Assembly (NCBI GenBank): GCA_039654915.1
Contig: CM077597.1
Span: 53,844,001 to 53,908,000, forward strand
Direction: 5' to 3'
Source: Aquilaria yunnanensis
Lineage: Eukaryota > Streptophyta > Magnoliopsida > Malvales > Thymelaeaceae
Length of the DNA: 64,000 nt
Shown piece by piece: positions 30,575 through 43,959 of this stretch. Each line of letters opens with the position of its first letter. The first letter of the stretch is position 1. Position numbers and translations under genes: made by a program. The notes under the pieces are model-generated. The model saw nothing but the letters and a program-made list of their open reading frames with translations. It did no database searches and was not told the DNA's origin.

Positions 30575-33412
30575 TGTTAGTGTTGTGCCCAAAAAGCCAA
30601 TCATGAGATGATTGTATTTTTGCACATTAAGTCATGATATTTTATTGAGGCATTAATCCAGCAATTATGTTTGTTGTTTTGTTTCTGCGTAACGTAATAA
30701 ACATAATTGTAACCCTAGATAATGATATTCTTAAACGTCCTTAGTCTAGTATTATTGTGGAGCGGGTTGCAATAATACATAACGACTAGCATATGTGGAG
30801 ACTAATATGAGATATGTGTTAGTGTTGTGCCTAAAAAAAAGCCAATCATGAGATGATTGTATTTTTGCACATTGAGTCATGATATTTTATTGAGGCATTA
30901 ATCCAGCAATTTTGTTTGTTGTTTTGTTTCTGCGTAACGTAATAAACATAATTGTAACCCTAGAATAATGATATTCTTAAACATCCCTAGTCTAGTATTA
31001 TTGTGGAGCGGGTTGCAATAATACATAATGACTAGCATATGTGGAGACTAATATGAGATATGTAGTCTACATATGGGTACAAGTTGGAGAACTTGTGTAC
31101 TGGACCGACCCACCATGAGAACACTTCATGGATCGTTATATGAGTGTCATAAGTGATTCTCATAGTGATCATGGTATATGTAGTCCTTCGACCTAAGATC
31201 AACAAGGTTCCCTACATGTGAGTCACATACTTTGATACTTTACTTTGTTGCTCGTAACTGAGTGAACTTGAAGGAGGTCATTGGGTATGTCACATATCAT
31301 GCGGAGGGATTTGTATGATCAAGATGGGATTTGTCCCTCCTATGTAACGGGAGTGATATCTTTGGGCCCCTTGATAGAGTGAGACTTAGAAAATGCATGG
31401 CCATGCTCCGATGAGTTGATATACGATATCAATGTCGTCAGTTTAAGTTGGTCTACTCGGTAATCAAGAAACCAAAGATTGGGCTATACGAGAGTGACAC
31501 ATTCCATGTCTCGTGCTTAGTCTTGATATCTTGGACAAAGGGACAATGGCATATATCGGTGATGATCATAAAGGTTTAGTCGATTCACCGACAATCTTGT
31601 CACTTGGGTAGCAATGATGTGTTGCTAGACACCGCTCATTGCTTATGATCATAAATGTGATTTATGATCATTGCCAACATGGCAAGAGCCTATTGGGTCG
31701 CACACATAGAGCTATTTGGATCATTAGAGTGCATGGGCTAATTATTTGGGTAATGGTTTCACTTTAATTTCGTATTAATAATGGGCCAAGGAGTTGAGCC
31801 ATTATTAAGCCCGAAATTAAATCCTAATTGGATTAGGGCTTTGAAACCCATTAGGCCTGGAAGTTGAGTCTCACTATAAATACAGCTTTTATGTGAGAAA
31901 TTCGCAGGTCTCCTTGCCCTAGCCTCCCAAAAGGACAGCCACACTCTTCTCTTGCAATTCCTTGGAGGACGCAGGCTAGCACTGCGAGCGCAAGAGAAAC
32001 GCATCTGCCGGGACGTGGTGGAAGCGTGGTGATCCCGAGAGGCTCGTGTGGATAGCATAGAGAGCCTGAACACGTCAACTGTTCAGGTTTTGTGATTCGA
32101 CTCTACAGTTGAGTGAGAGATCTCAACCGAAAATTAGGTATGAAATTTTCGAACACCCGGTTTACCCCGTTTCACTTGGATCCTGGAGGGTTTCGGTTAA
32201 ATTCCGCTGTGCTGTTTAGCTCCCGGAACCCAACAATATGTAGTCTACATATGGGTACAAGTTGGAGAACTATTGTACTGGGCCAACCCACCCCGAGAAC
32301 ACTACATGGATCGTTATATGAGTGTCATAAGTGATTCTCATAGTGATCATGGTATATGTAGTCCTTCGACCTAAGATCATCAAGGTTCCCTACATGTGAG
32401 TCACATACTTTGATACTTTCCTTTGTTGCTCGTAACTGAGTAAACTTGAAAGAGGTCATTGGGTATGTCACATATCATGCGGAGGGATTTGTATGATCAA
32501 GATGGGATTTGTCCCTCCTATGTAACGGGAGTGATATCTTCGGGTCCCTTGATAGAGTAAGACTTAGAAAATGCATGGCCATGCCTGGATGAGTTCATAT
32601 ACGATATCAATGTCATCAGCTTAAGTTAGTCTACTCGGTAATCAAGAAACCAAAGATTGGGCTATACGAGAGTGACACATTCCATGTCTCATGCTTAGTC
32701 TTGATATCTTGGATAAAGGGACAATGGCATATATCGGTGATGATCATAAAGGTTTAGTCGAATCACCGACAATCTTGTCACTTGGGTAGAAATGATGTGT
32801 TGCTAGACACTGCTCATTGCTTATGATCATAAATGTGATTTATGATCATTGCCAACGTGGCAAGAGCCTATTGGGTCGCACACATAGAGCTATTTGGATC
32901 ATTAGAGTGCATGGGCTAATAATTTGGGTTTTGGTTTCACAATAATTTCGTATTAATAATGGGCCCAATAGTTGAGCCATTATTAAGCCCGAAATTAAAG
33001 CCTAATTGGATTAGGGCTTTGAAACCCATTAGGCCTGGAAGTTGAGTCTCACTATAAATACAAATTCTAGTGAGAAATTCACAGGTCTCCTTGCCCTAGC
33101 CTCCCAAAAGGACAGCCGCACTCTTCTCTTGCAATTCCTTGGAGGACGCAAGCTAGCACTGCGAGCACAAGAGAAACACATCTGCCGGGACATGGTGGAA
33201 GTGTGGTGATCCCGAGAGGCCCGTGTGGATACCATAGAGAGCCTGAACACGTCAGCTGTTCAGGCTTTGTGATTCAACTTACAGTTGAGTGAGAGATCTC
33301 AACCGAAAATTAGGTATGAAAATTTTTGAACACCCAGTTTACCCCGTTTCACTTGGATCCTGGAGGGTTTTGGTTAAATTCTGCTACGCTGTTTGGCTCC
33401 CGAAACCCAACA
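30575..33412 (+). mobile_element. Family H solo LTR copy 3, split by copy 4; TSD gtttt
   Basis: The outer LTR is 30575-30816 plus 32241-33412 (1414 bp in all). It starts TGTTAGTGTTGTGCCC, ends CGAAACCCAACA, and is flanked by gtttt (30570-30574 and 33413-33417). A TATA box TATAAATA is at 33053-33060. No internal region is present, so it is a solo LTR. Confidence 0.92.
30817..32235 (+). mobile_element. Family H solo LTR copy 4, nested in copy 3; TSD atatg
   Basis: TGTTAGTG...CCCAACA, 1419 bp, in the same orientation as its host LTR and of the same family. It is flanked by atatg (30812-30816 and 32236-32240), a perfect duplication of host-LTR sequence. A TATA box TATAAATA is at 31875-31882. Confidence 0.93.
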
Positions 33413-33417
33413 GTTTT

Positions 33418-33570
33418 AGCCTCTAACTCCCTCCTAGCAAGCCTTAGCTTTCTGACACTATGAGCTTAGTTCACCCTTTAGCCTTCCCTTGATTATTGTA
33501 CAAGTGAAGATGGTGGATGTCCCTCACTCAAGTTCCATAGAACTCATTGGATGTATTAAGCCTCCATATA
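33418..33570. repeat. Flank of element B: minisatellite-like unit, left part
   Basis: The stretch tattaagcctccatatagtgc at 33555-33574 matches tgtactaagcctccatgtagtgc near 44860 and tgtactaagcctccacc near 44915 on the other side of element B. The element thus inserted in a local direct-repeat array. Confidence 0.5.
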
Positions 33571-33575
33571 GTGCC

Positions 33576-34442
33576 TGATGGCCTAAGGCCTCATCGTTGT
33601 GAGTCATGATGACTGTTGAGGAGACTTCTAGGAGGAAGAACGCCTGGAAGGTGGATCGCCCCAAGGAGAGTACCTGAAAAGCTGGTAAACAGGGTTAGGA
33701 GGCCCCCGGAGTGTTTTTCCGGGGGGGGAGCCTCCAACGCCCAAGTCAGTGGTGGCCGGAAGAAGGAGAAAGTCACTAGCTCAAAGAGAAAGGCAGAAAA
33801 GTCTCGCCTGGTATTTTCTCAGGGTGTGGGAGCTGTATATCCGGCCTGCCAACCTCCTGTCAAGTATTTATTTCCTGTATATATAGGAATACCTAGCCCG
33901 TTCAGATCATGACACGTGTGCGGTCGGATGCTCCTGAACGTCTGGGCGTAGGGGACAGATAGTTGGTAACTAGATGGCCTCGAGCCTTGTGCTGAGACGG
34001 GCCATGATATGATTCTGATGGCGTCTGCGCGTCAGGGCGACTTTTTACGTCTGTGGTGGGACGTGTCAGAGGCTTCCTTAAATGCTTCCTTAAATGCGCC
34101 TGCCGTACTCCCGAGGTCCCTGGGCGAGGTCGTCCTCTAGTTCGGACAGAGCCTCTTCGGGAAGCCTACCCTCAGTTCGGGGGTTCCCAGTTCCAGGGGG
34201 TTCCGCCTTCGGGGATATCATATTCGGGCAGCAATGTCTGGTGCCACTTTTCCGAAGGCGCGCTGTTCACAACCTTGTGGGGCGAATGGAGTCCTCAAGT
34301 TTTACTGGCGTGCCGAGGCTCGGAGCTCTCAGGCTATCTCCCGAGGTGCATGATTCCACCTATTCCCGGGAAGCGCCAGTTCTTCTGGCCATTGTTGTGG
34401 CAGGGTGTTTGGCCAGATTGAGGCGATAGCCTTTGGCTATCA
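33576..34442 (-). repeat. Element B 3' LTR (867 bp)
   Basis: It runs tgatggcctaagg to gcctttggctatca on the plus strand and carries the same motif, hairpin and TATA box as the LTRs of A, on the minus strand. Confidence 0.95.
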
Positions 34443-34455
34443 CATGCCCCCCTCT
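34443..34455 (-). other. Polypurine tract of element B
   Basis: On the minus strand agaggggggcatg adjoins the 3' LTR. Confidence 0.7.
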
Positions 34456-34850
34456 GGAAAGCCGAAGTGAAGACTTCGGTTTGCATCTCTTTCCGAGGTT
34501 GTTGTTGGGAGTCTTTTTGGGAAGCATAACCTGTTCCGAGGTCGCACCTTTTGCCCGAGGGTCTGGGCTGTTCGGCCTTGGCCTATTCTTTGGTGTCTTC
34601 GAGGCAAAGCCTGTACCGAAGATACACCTCTTCCCCAAAAGTCATGGGCTGTTCAGCCATAGCCTGTCTCTTGGTGTCCTCGAGGTGGCCTGCTTTTTAT
34701 TTCTGCAGGTCTGATGGCCAAGTGTGTCAGACTGAGCGGCCCGTCTCCATTTCTCAGGGATGTCAGACGACGTGTCCCAATCAGGAGGCGTGTCCCGGTT
34801 TTCCAGGCACGTTTGGGGAGGCACGTCCCCCATTTCCGCGCAGCGGTTGA

Positions 34851-34858
34851 CACGTGGC
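34851..34858 (+). promoter_or_regulatory. CACGTGGC box upstream of the antisense gene (element B)
   Basis: It lies 129 bp before the TATA box at 34987, preceded by other ACGTG or CACGT words from 34770 on. It is the counterpart of 28545-28552 in A. Confidence 0.5.
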
Positions 34859-34986
34859 TTCTTGCCATTGGAGGAGAGGCGCGTCATTTACAGAGGGCGC
34901 GCCTTTTCGGGTGCAGCGGGCAGTTACGGCGACGGTTCGCCTCCAATGGGTACTTATGATGTTCTTTCGGTTACCCACCTTTGGCC

Positions 34987-34994
34987 TATAAATA
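34987..34994 (+). promoter_or_regulatory. TATA box of the antisense gene (element B)
   Basis: TATAAATA in ggcctataaatagccc, about 300 bp before ATG 35293. A CCAAT word lies near 34943. Confidence 0.7.
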
Positions 34995-35292
34995 GCCCAT
35001 TCCATCATAAGTCCCACTTACTGTTTTTCTGCTCTTTTTCTGCTCTCTCTCTGCTTTGCCCTCTGTTCTTGCGTTTTATCTTGCTTTCTGTGGCGGAGCT
35101 TCTTTAATCAGAGCTTTTCCTACCAACTTTCACGACGGCGTCCTCAGGCAAATCTTTTGGTGGGTTTTGATTTTCAGAGTACTCTGATTCCTCTATTTTT
35201 CTGAGTTTTTCTGGAAAACTGTTGTTTTTTCCAAACTCGTCTTCTGAGTTTTTTCTAGAAACTATTTTCTTTTCCATCTCAAACTCTTTTTC

Positions 35293-37642
35293 ATGTCTGC
35301 GATGCCTGTTCCCGAGAGCTGGAAACCTCTTCTGGCCCATCCTTGCTGTACCACCCCCGAAAAACTAGAAAGGTGGAAGAAAAAATTCTTTCTTCCGTCT
35401 TACGCTGTGGCCAGACTGCCTCGTTCTAGCCATTTTGCTTTTTCAAACCGTGGCGACGAGGTTACCGTCTTCCGAGCCCAACTGAAGGCCGGACTTCGGT
35501 AACCTCCCCCGAAGGTGGTTTGCGAGTTCTGCCAATTCCATGGCATTGCTGTGAACCAGCTTCCCCCGAACGCGTACTGCTATTTTAACGCCTACCTCTG
35601 CATGTGTGGCGTGTTCGGGATAGAGCCCCACTTCATCATTTTCATGCAGTACTACAAGCTCTATGTGGTCCCGAAGGGTGGCTTCTATTTCCTGCTGCCT
35701 CGGGGATCCGGGAGCAAAAAATTCACCTTCACCTTCGACACGAAGGATAGCTGGCGGGGGTGGCAGCCTAAGTTCTTTTTCCTCAAGGTGGATAAGAACT
35801 GGTCTGATGTCCCGACCAGGTGGGCTCAGGGAGTGCTGAACGCAGACGTCGTTGATCCGAGGATGCTGCTGACCCCACCGTTGGCTTCCGTGTTCGCGGA
35901 TTTCGACACCCGCATTCGGGCAGTCGCTGACTGGGCTCCCGAGGTCTCTCCTCGTGCTCTTTACCCCTTTCCTATCAACTGGAGGTTGATGACCGAAGAA
36001 GTCCTTCGGGAGCTGAAAGTGGTTAAGGAGCACGTGACTGACCTCAATATGCCCGCTCCCGCCATCGCCAGGAAAGACTCCTGGCTGGTCAAGCTCCTTA
36101 AGGGGGAGACTTCTTTCGAAACTTTTGCCGAAAGTGAGTAATCTTCCATCCCTTTATACTTTTTCCCCGAACTTACGCTGATATTTCTTCTCTTTTTCAG
36201 AGATGGGCAATGGGGCTGCCGCTTATTACAAGGCCCTCTTTTCTGGCCAAGTGGAGAAGGGGGAGCAGACAAAGAAGGCGGCTTCCCGAAGAAGGAAGAC
36301 GACAGGGCCGGGACCCTCGGCGAAGCGAGCTAGGAAGGCTCTCCAGCCTTCTCAGCCAGAGCTTTTGGAAGAAGAAGCTGGCGAAGACGCTGGTCTTGTT
36401 GAAATTCCACCGGCCGAGGTCCCCGCTACTTCCGCCGAGGTGCCTCCTCTCGACCTCGAGGCCCCCAGAAACACTGTAGTGGTAGAAGTACCCACCACCG
36501 AGGAGCGGTACCGGCAGAAGGGTAAGGGTCTTTCTGCCGAGGGGCCCGAGGATCCCGAGGACACTGTCTCCGAGGTTCTTCCAGGTATGCCTTTAGGCGA
36601 AGTTCAGCTCCTTTTCCTTTCGCGAATTTTTCTTCTACTCCTAACTTCCTTCCTACTTTCAGAGGAGCCCCTTGCTGCTGGCTGGAGGGCCATTCATGAG
36701 AGGAAACGAGCCCTCCACGATGCCATAATCCCTGAGGGGAAGATCCCCTTGGAGCCCTTTTGGACGATCACGGAGGATATGAATTTGCTCTCCGACGATT
36801 GTCCAAAAATGACAAAGGAGATTTGGAAGGGGATCACCACTAACACCTCCTTCCGGGCCATTGCGGCGGCTCACCCGGGGGATAATACCCTCGCCGCAAA
36901 AGTCACCGAGCATGCTGCTCAGGTATAGTCTTTACACTTTTTTCCTCAATTTTCTAAGTGTTTAGACTTGTACTAACCTGGACTTTTTGCCTTGCCGTAG
37001 CTGTTGGAGTACGCTGGTTATCTCCGAGTTCGGGTGGCCAGACAGGCTGCCTCCAAGGATGCGACTTCGCGGGAACTCAGTGAAGCGAAGGCTTCGCTTG
37101 CGAAGGTGATCGCCAGCAACCAGCAGCTGACAGCGGATTGTTCTCAGCAACTTGCTGCCGTTCGGGAGGAGTTCTCGAAGAAAAGGGAAGAACTTGAAAA
37201 GGACTCCTCCCGGAAGATTGCCGACCTCGGCGACCAAGTAAAGGGGCTGCTCGCCGCCAACGAAGATCTTGTCAGGGACAAGGCTGTTTCTGACAGTCTT
37301 GCGTCGAGGTTGACGGACGAGAACAATGCTCTTCAAGCCGAGGTCGAGGCTCTGAAGAAGGAGTCCGGAGAGACACTGGGGATAAGCGAGCTCGAAGAGG
37401 AGGTTGCTGAGCTGAGGGACGAGGTCAATGTCCTTGGCGTTCAAAAACGTACTTCTGATAACATGGCCAAGGTCGCCTTTCAGGACGGCTTCTGCCTCGC
37501 TCGGCACCAGGTGCTGCAGAGGTTCCCAGATTTGGACCTCTCTTTTCTGGAGGGCCTAAATATTCCTGAGGGACCTCGGTGGTAGTGGTCCAAGGTCGAG
37601 CATCTGAAGCTTCCTGGTCTTCGTCCGCCCGGCTCTCCCTAG
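35293..37642 (+). pseudogene. Antisense spliced gene of element B, two nonsense changes
   Basis: Exons 35293-36133, 36201-36584, 36663-36922 and 37001-37642 have the same lengths (841, 384, 260, 642) and GT...AG introns (67, 78, 78 nt) as in element A. TAA at 35500-35502 replaces a Tyr codon at about residue 70. TAG at 37583-37585 replaces a Gln codon near the C-terminus, 19 codons before the stop position used in A. The frame is otherwise open, including the basic stretch in exon 2 and the coiled coil in exon 4. The first stop would remove nearly the whole protein; the second alone might be tolerated. Confidence 0.88.
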
Positions 37643-37779
37643 TTTGTTTTAGGGCTCCTCTTATTTTTCTCCTTCGTGCTCCTTCTTTGGACACTTCTTT
37701 TGTAAGGCAGCGTTTGCTCTAAATGAACAATCTTTTTGGCTAAGTCCTTTCTTGCAAGTTTCTTTATTTCCACTGTCCC

Positions 37780-38320
37780 AAACACGTTTGCTCAAGAGAC
37801 TTTCGGAAAACCTGTAACCAAAGAAACTTTTTACCTTCCTTTATCCCGAGTGTGCTCGCTCAAGAGACTTTCTGGAAAGTTTGCAAAAATTTGGCTAAGT
37901 CTTTTGCATGCTTTTTGTTTCCTTTTATCCCGAACATGTTTGCTCAAGGGACTTCGGAAAACCTGCGACCAAAGAAACTTTTTACCTTCCTTTGTCCCGA
38001 GTGTGCTCGCTCAAGAGACTTTCTGGAAAGTTTGCAAAAATTTGGCTAAGTCTTTTGCAGGCTTTTTGTTTCCTTTTATCCCGAACATGTTTGCTCAAGG
38101 GACTTCGGAAAAGTTTCAGCCAAATTTTTCTGTCTTCCTATTGTCCCGAGCATATTTGCTCAAGGGACTTAGGAAAATTCTCACGAGATTGCTCATTTCC
38201 CTCTTTCCCGAGCATGTACGCTCAAGGGTGTTTGGAAATTATCTCTGCTTTTGTTTTGGCGTGCACTATTACGAGATTCTTGCTTTCCCTTTTTTCCGAG
38301 CATAGTGGCTCAAGGGCCTT
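37780..38320 (-). repeat. Tandem-repeat tract between pol and the antisense gene (element B)
   Basis: About eight units have the core cccgagcatgtttgctcaaggg, near 37785, 37843, 37930, 37996, 38080, 38145, 38208 and 38298. A ~150-bp block is duplicated in tandem here (about 37816-37966 and 37970-38118) and is single in element A. Confidence 0.8.
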
Positions 38321-38460
38321 CGGGAAGTCACATCTGCTTTTTTCGTGGCGAGCACCTTCGCGGAATTCTGTCTTGGACAATTTGGTATACTTAAGAATTT
38401 TTCTCAAGACCATTCTGTACTTAGAGTATTTCTTGTACAATATATCTCTTCCGCTCAACC

Positions 38461-41400
38461 TTAGGCGTAGAATTTTTTCAAGGCGTCTGAATGCCAAGTG
38501 TTTTTCAATTCTACGCCTTCGGCGTCGCCAAGCCTATACACGCCTTTCCGTACTTCGGCGAGAACCAGATAAGGTCCTTCCCAATTTGCGCGAAGTACAC
38601 CGTGAGATGGCCTTCGGGGTGCAAAGTCGGCCTTTCGGAGAACGAGGTCTCTTTTTTTGATTTCTTTTGGCCTGGCTTTTAGGTTGATAGCCGCGGCCAC
38701 TCTTTGCTGGAAAGCTTTTCTTCTCAGCTCGGCTATTTCTCTGTGTTCGGTCACAAGGTCGAGCTTAGTTCTCAGACCGAGGTCGTTTCCGCCTTCATCA
38801 AATACTTGCACCCGTATTGAAGGCTGAACTATCTCTATTGGGATAATGGCCTCTGTTCCGAAGACGAGTGAGAAGGGAGTTTCCCCTGTGGCTCTTCGTG
38901 GCGTCGTTCGGTAGCTCCACAATACACTTTGGAGTTCTCCTGGCCATTTCCCCTTGGCTTCCCCAAGTCTCTTTTTCAGGCCATCTTTTATGGTCCTGTT
39001 TGATGCTTCCACCTGCCCATTGCTTTGGGGGTGAGCTACTGGGGCGAAGTGCATCTTTATTCTGAGGTCGCTGATGAATTCCTGGAATCCTTTGTCTATG
39101 AACTGGGATCCATTATCAGCTACTAGTACCCTCGGTATGCCAAATCTGCATACGATGTTTTTCCATACGAACTTCTGCACTTCTTTTGCCGAGATAGTTG
39201 CTAGTGGTTCTGCCTCTACCCACTTTGAGAAAGAGTCCACTGCTACCACGCAGAATTTCACGCCTCCCGGTGCTGTGGGGAGTGGCCCAATGAGGTCTAT
39301 ACCCCAGACTGCGAAGGGCCAAGGATAGTCTGCCGACGTTACCATTTCCGAGGGTATCCTCTGGATTTTTGCATGTCTCTGGCAACTACCGCACTTCTGG
39401 ACGAACTGCCTTGCGTCCTTTCTCAGGGTAGGCCAGAAGTATCCTTGGCGGAGTATCACTGCTGCAAGGGCATCAGTTCCAATGTGCGAGCCGCACATGC
39501 CTTCGTGAACTTCTTCGAGAACCATCTCAGTATCCTCTTCGCCCACACATCTCTGCAGCGGATTTGCATATCCTTGCCGATATAACTCTTCACCAATCAG
39601 GAAGAATCTTCCGGCACGTCTTCGCAGTCTTGCAGCATTGCCAGCGTCTTCGGGAAGCTCATTCTCTGCGAGGTATTTCTTTATAGGGTCCTTCCACCCT
39701 GTTCCCGAGGTCGTTACGCTTAGCACGGAGATGCTTGGATGGTCTAGCACCTCGGTGTATGTTTTGGACTTCGCTAAGCAATCTGCCTCAGTGTTATTCC
39801 GCCGGGGTACATTTTCGATCCGCACGGCGTCAAACTCTTGGATGAGTTTTGTTACCAGCTCGTGGTATTTTGCCAAGATTGGGTCCTTCGCCCCATAATC
39901 TCCTGCCGTCTGCCGAACTACCAGCTGGGAATCGCTGTGAGCCCTTAAGTTTCTCACGCCAATCTTTCTGGCCAAGCGTAATCCCGCTATGAGGGCTTCA
40001 TACTCAGCCACATTATTGGTGACATTGAAGCTGAACTTGATAGCCTTCATCACCTCTAGGCCTTCGGGTCCTCTGATAACTATTCCAGCTCCCTGGTGTT
40101 CGGACCTCGAGGCTCCATCAACATGCAAGGTCCATTCTGGCTCACCTTCTTTCGGATCTGAGTGGTTCTCCTCAGTGGTGGGTATTTCGGCGATAAAATC
40201 TGCCAATGCTTGGGCTTTTATGGCCTTCCGAGGCTCATAGGTGATTTCGTGTTCGCCAAGCTCTATGCACCACTTGGAGAGCCTTCCCGAATGATCAACT
40301 CTCTTCATAACATCCCGTAGTGGTAGACTACTTCGGACGATGATGGGGTGAGCCTGGAAATATGGTCGCAGTCTTCTTCCTGCAAGCACCAAGGCGTATA
40401 TAGCTTTTTGAAGCAAAGGGTACCTGACTTCGGCGCCATGCAAGGACTTGCTGACGTAGTAGACCGGCCATTGTTTCGGCCCTTCTTCTTTTATCAGGAC
40501 CGAGCTCACGGCCTTTTCTGTGACGGCGAGGTACAGTACGAGGGGTTCTCCCTCCCGAGGTTGTCGCAGAGTCGGCAGGCTGGCCAGGTAGACTTTGAGT
40601 TCTTCCCAGGCCTTTTGGCAATCTTCATCCCAGGGATGATTGTTTCTTCCGAGGTCACCTTCCATCTTTGCTGCCTTTGTGAGGACTTTGAAGAAAGGTC
40701 TACACCTATCTCCGTACATGGAAATAAACCTGCTCAGAGAGGTTATTCTTCCGGTTAGTCTCTGCACGTCTTTGACTGTGGCAGGAGTTCGGAACTCAAG
40801 CAGAGCCTTAATCTTCTCAGGATTGGCGTCGATGCCTCTTTCGGATACCATGTACCCAAGGAATTTTCCCGACGTCACCCCGAAGATACACTTCTCGGGG
40901 TTAAGGCGAATCCCGAAGGCTCTGAGCTTTTGGAAGGTTTCCTCCAAATCTGCAACGTGGTAGCCGGGCAGCTTGCTTTTTACTATCATATCATCAACAT
41001 ATACTTCCATGTTTCTCCCCATTTGGTCCTTAAAGACCTTGTTCATCAGTCTCTGGTAGGTGGCTCCTGCATTTTTCAGCCCGAAGGGCATTCTGATATA
41101 GCAGTACGTTCCTCCCTCGGTGATGAAGGCAGTTTTCTCTTCATCTTGGGGGTCCATCCTTATCTGATGGTAGCCGCTGAAGGCATCTAGGAAGCTCAGG
41201 AGCCCGTATTCGGCCGTTGAATCTACCAATTGATCTATTGGCGGGAGGGGAAATGAGTCTTTCGGGCAAGCATCGTTCAAGTTTCTGAAATCAATGCACA
41301 TCCGGAGTTTGCTGCTACCTTCTTTTGTGGCAATGACCACGTTGCTTAACCATTCGGGGTATTTGACCTCCCTGATAACTTCAGCATCCAATAGGCGCTG

Positions 41401-43959
41401 GACTTCGGTTCTCACGAAGTTGCTTTTGTGGGCTGAGATGCTTCGTTTCTTTTGCCTGATAGGTTTTGCTTCCGGGCTTACTTTGAGGCTGTGCTGTATT
41501 ATGCCAGGGTTCACTCCTGGCATGTCTTTCGGCGAGTAGGCAAACAGATCTTTATTTTTCAGCAGAAAGGATACAAGAATTTCCTTATCACCTTTGGCCA
41601 AGCTCTTCCCTATTCGGGTAGATTGTCCTGGGACAAGATCTACTGCTTCCATTTCTGCTTCTGCGGGATCTCTTTCTTTGCCTTTCTCCTGCGCCTTTGC
41701 CTCCACTATTTGTGTAGAGTTGTCTGCCGGAGCCTTTCGTGCTTTTACAAACACCTTTCTTACCTCGGCTTGGTCGATAAAGACCTCTGCATCTCCATCC
41801 TTGGTGGCGAATGTGACAGTCAAGTACTTCACATCGGGGCGAATGTGCAGGTTCCCCTGAGTCTGCCTTCCAAGGATGGCGTTGTACGAAGACGGGACGT
41901 CCATGACGATGAATCTTGCCATTGTGGACGCGTACAACTCAGCTGCTCCGTCTACCGAAGTGCCTTTTATCATCAAGGGGAGGTCGATTCATCCGAGGAC
42001 GGGTAGTTCCGATGGTCCAACGCCGAAGGTGGGCGTGGTGACAGGTTTAAGTTCGCTGCTGGAGATGCCCAAGCTCGGCAGTAAGTGCGAGAACAGGACG
42101 TCAGTATTTGAGCCATCATCGAGCAACACTCTTTTGACGTCCCAGTTCCCTATTCTCGCCATTATCAGCAGCGGGTCGTCGTGGGGGAAGACGACGGTGG
42201 AGCCATCTTTGCGAGCCAATTTCTTTGATGGACTTTGATACTCCATAACCGCAATTTCTCTGGCCTTCCGCTTTCTTTCCGAGGATGGGAGCCCCGTGGT
42301 AATGGTTTGGATGACCCCTACTGGAGGTGGAAGGCGCCTTTTTGGACTTCTGTTTCTCCGCCTGTCTGAGTCATAGTCCTCGTTTTCGGCCCTCTCTTCC
42401 TCCTCTTTTCTGCCTTTTGGGGAGGGCATCCGCAGGTATTTGCGAAGCTGGCCCTGTTTGATCAGCGACTCTATGTACTTCTTCAGCTGGAAGCAGTCTT
42501 CGGTGTCATGACCGTGGTCGCGATGAAACTGGCAGAACTTCTTGGCATTCTTCTTATTATTGGCGGCCATGGCCTTTGGCCGCCGAATCTGCGTCCCTTG
42601 CCTTTCCAGCGCCATGAGAATGTTGGTCCGTGTCGTGCTCAAGGGTGTGAAACTTTGAGGTTTCTTTCCTCGCATTCGCCGTGGTCGACCTGTGTGTTCA
42701 GAAAGATGCCGAGCTTGCTGGCTGGACCCTTCGGCGCGGTGATGATCAGACTTCGGCCCCGCCATCCTCAATTCCTCGGCTGTCATGTGCTGCTCTGCCC
42801 TTCGGTAAAATTCTCCGAGGGTCTCCGGGGGGTCTTTTGAGAACTCGTAGAACAGCTGTGAGTCACGCCGAAGGCCCCGTGTCATAGCGAGGATGCGGAT
42901 TTCGGGCCGGAAGTCCGGGACGCTGAGTGCTTCCCTGTTGAATCGTTCGACATAGTCTCGGATCGTCTCTCCGTTTCTCTGCTCTATGTCGAACATCTGC
43001 ACAGGCATTTTGGCCGTCGGCCTGCTCCCAATGAACTGCTGGGTAAAGGCTATGGACAACTCCTGAAACTCAGTGATAGTCCCTAGGGGCAAAGAATTGT
43101 ACCATGCTGTTGCTGGGCCCGTGAGGGTGACTTCAAAGCATTTGCACATGGTAGCGTCATCAGCTCCGTGCATTATCATGCTCCACCTGTACTTCGTCAG
43201 ATGGGCCTGTGGATCAGTCCGTCCATCATAGATCTCCAGCCTAGGCACTTTGAAGTCGCCTGGCATAGCTGCCTCAACAATGGTGCGAATAAACGGGGAG
43301 CCATCTTCGCATAATGCCCCCGACAGCCTGTCCCAAACGGGTTTTCTGGTCACTTGCTTCTCCACTCTGTCCAGCCGTGCCAATATCCTTTCCATAAGCG
43401 CAGTGGCGCTAGGACCATTTTCGCGGGAGGGAGATCGACGGCGCCTTTTCGGGGAGCGAGTTCGGCGCGGAGGGGTCAGGGACCTCGCCTCGGGCGACGA
43501 ACTGCTTCGCTGTGAGACTCTCGGTCGCTTGGACCCGGTTTGTCCCACAGGCCGTTTCCCGAGGGCTATATCTTCTGTGGATGATTCTCTGCGAGGCTCT
43601 CCACTTCCTGAACTGCGGTGTGTAGACTTGGGGCTTCTCTCCCGAGGGCGCGCTGATGAGGAGGGTTTCTGGGCCCGTGACTGCTGTGGCCATCTTCGGT
43701 CGATCTGCTGAGTCATTTCAGCAACGACCGAGCGCTGAAAGTCCCACAAGAAGCTCATGGTGATTACCAGAGGGCGGTCCTCCTCGGGCGTAGAAGTCTC
43801 TGGGAGTGTCTGCTCAGCAGCCGGTTGTATCTCAGGCGCGGACGAGGACCTTGGGAGTCCCTTGTCCTTAGAACGCCGAGTCTCAACGACGGCAATCTGC
43901 GAGCGGGTTCCCACAGACGGCGCCAAATTGTGGCCTAAGGCCTCATCGTTGTGAGTCAT
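38461..43959 (-). pseudogene. Element B gag-pol, one in-frame stop
   Basis: A single frame runs from ATG 43957-43959 (inside the 5' LTR) down to the stop at 38461. The only break seen is TGA at 41989-41991, where element A has the Trp codon of VLGWIDLPL in the protease region. Domains on the minus strand are the Gag capsid region (about 42900-43170), the CHHC zinc knuckle (about 42510-42550), protease with LDDGSN (about 42110-42140), RT with an intact YVDD (about 40993-41004), RNase H (about 39770-40150), and integrase with HHCC and the DDE residues (about 38870-39540). Frameless continuity over about 1830 codons suggests recent activity; readthrough or supply in trans would be needed for function. 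Confidence 0.92.
43908..43925 (-). other. Primer binding site of element B
   Basis: On the minus strand tggcgccgtctgtgggaa lies two bases inside the 5' LTR edge. Confidence 0.8.
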
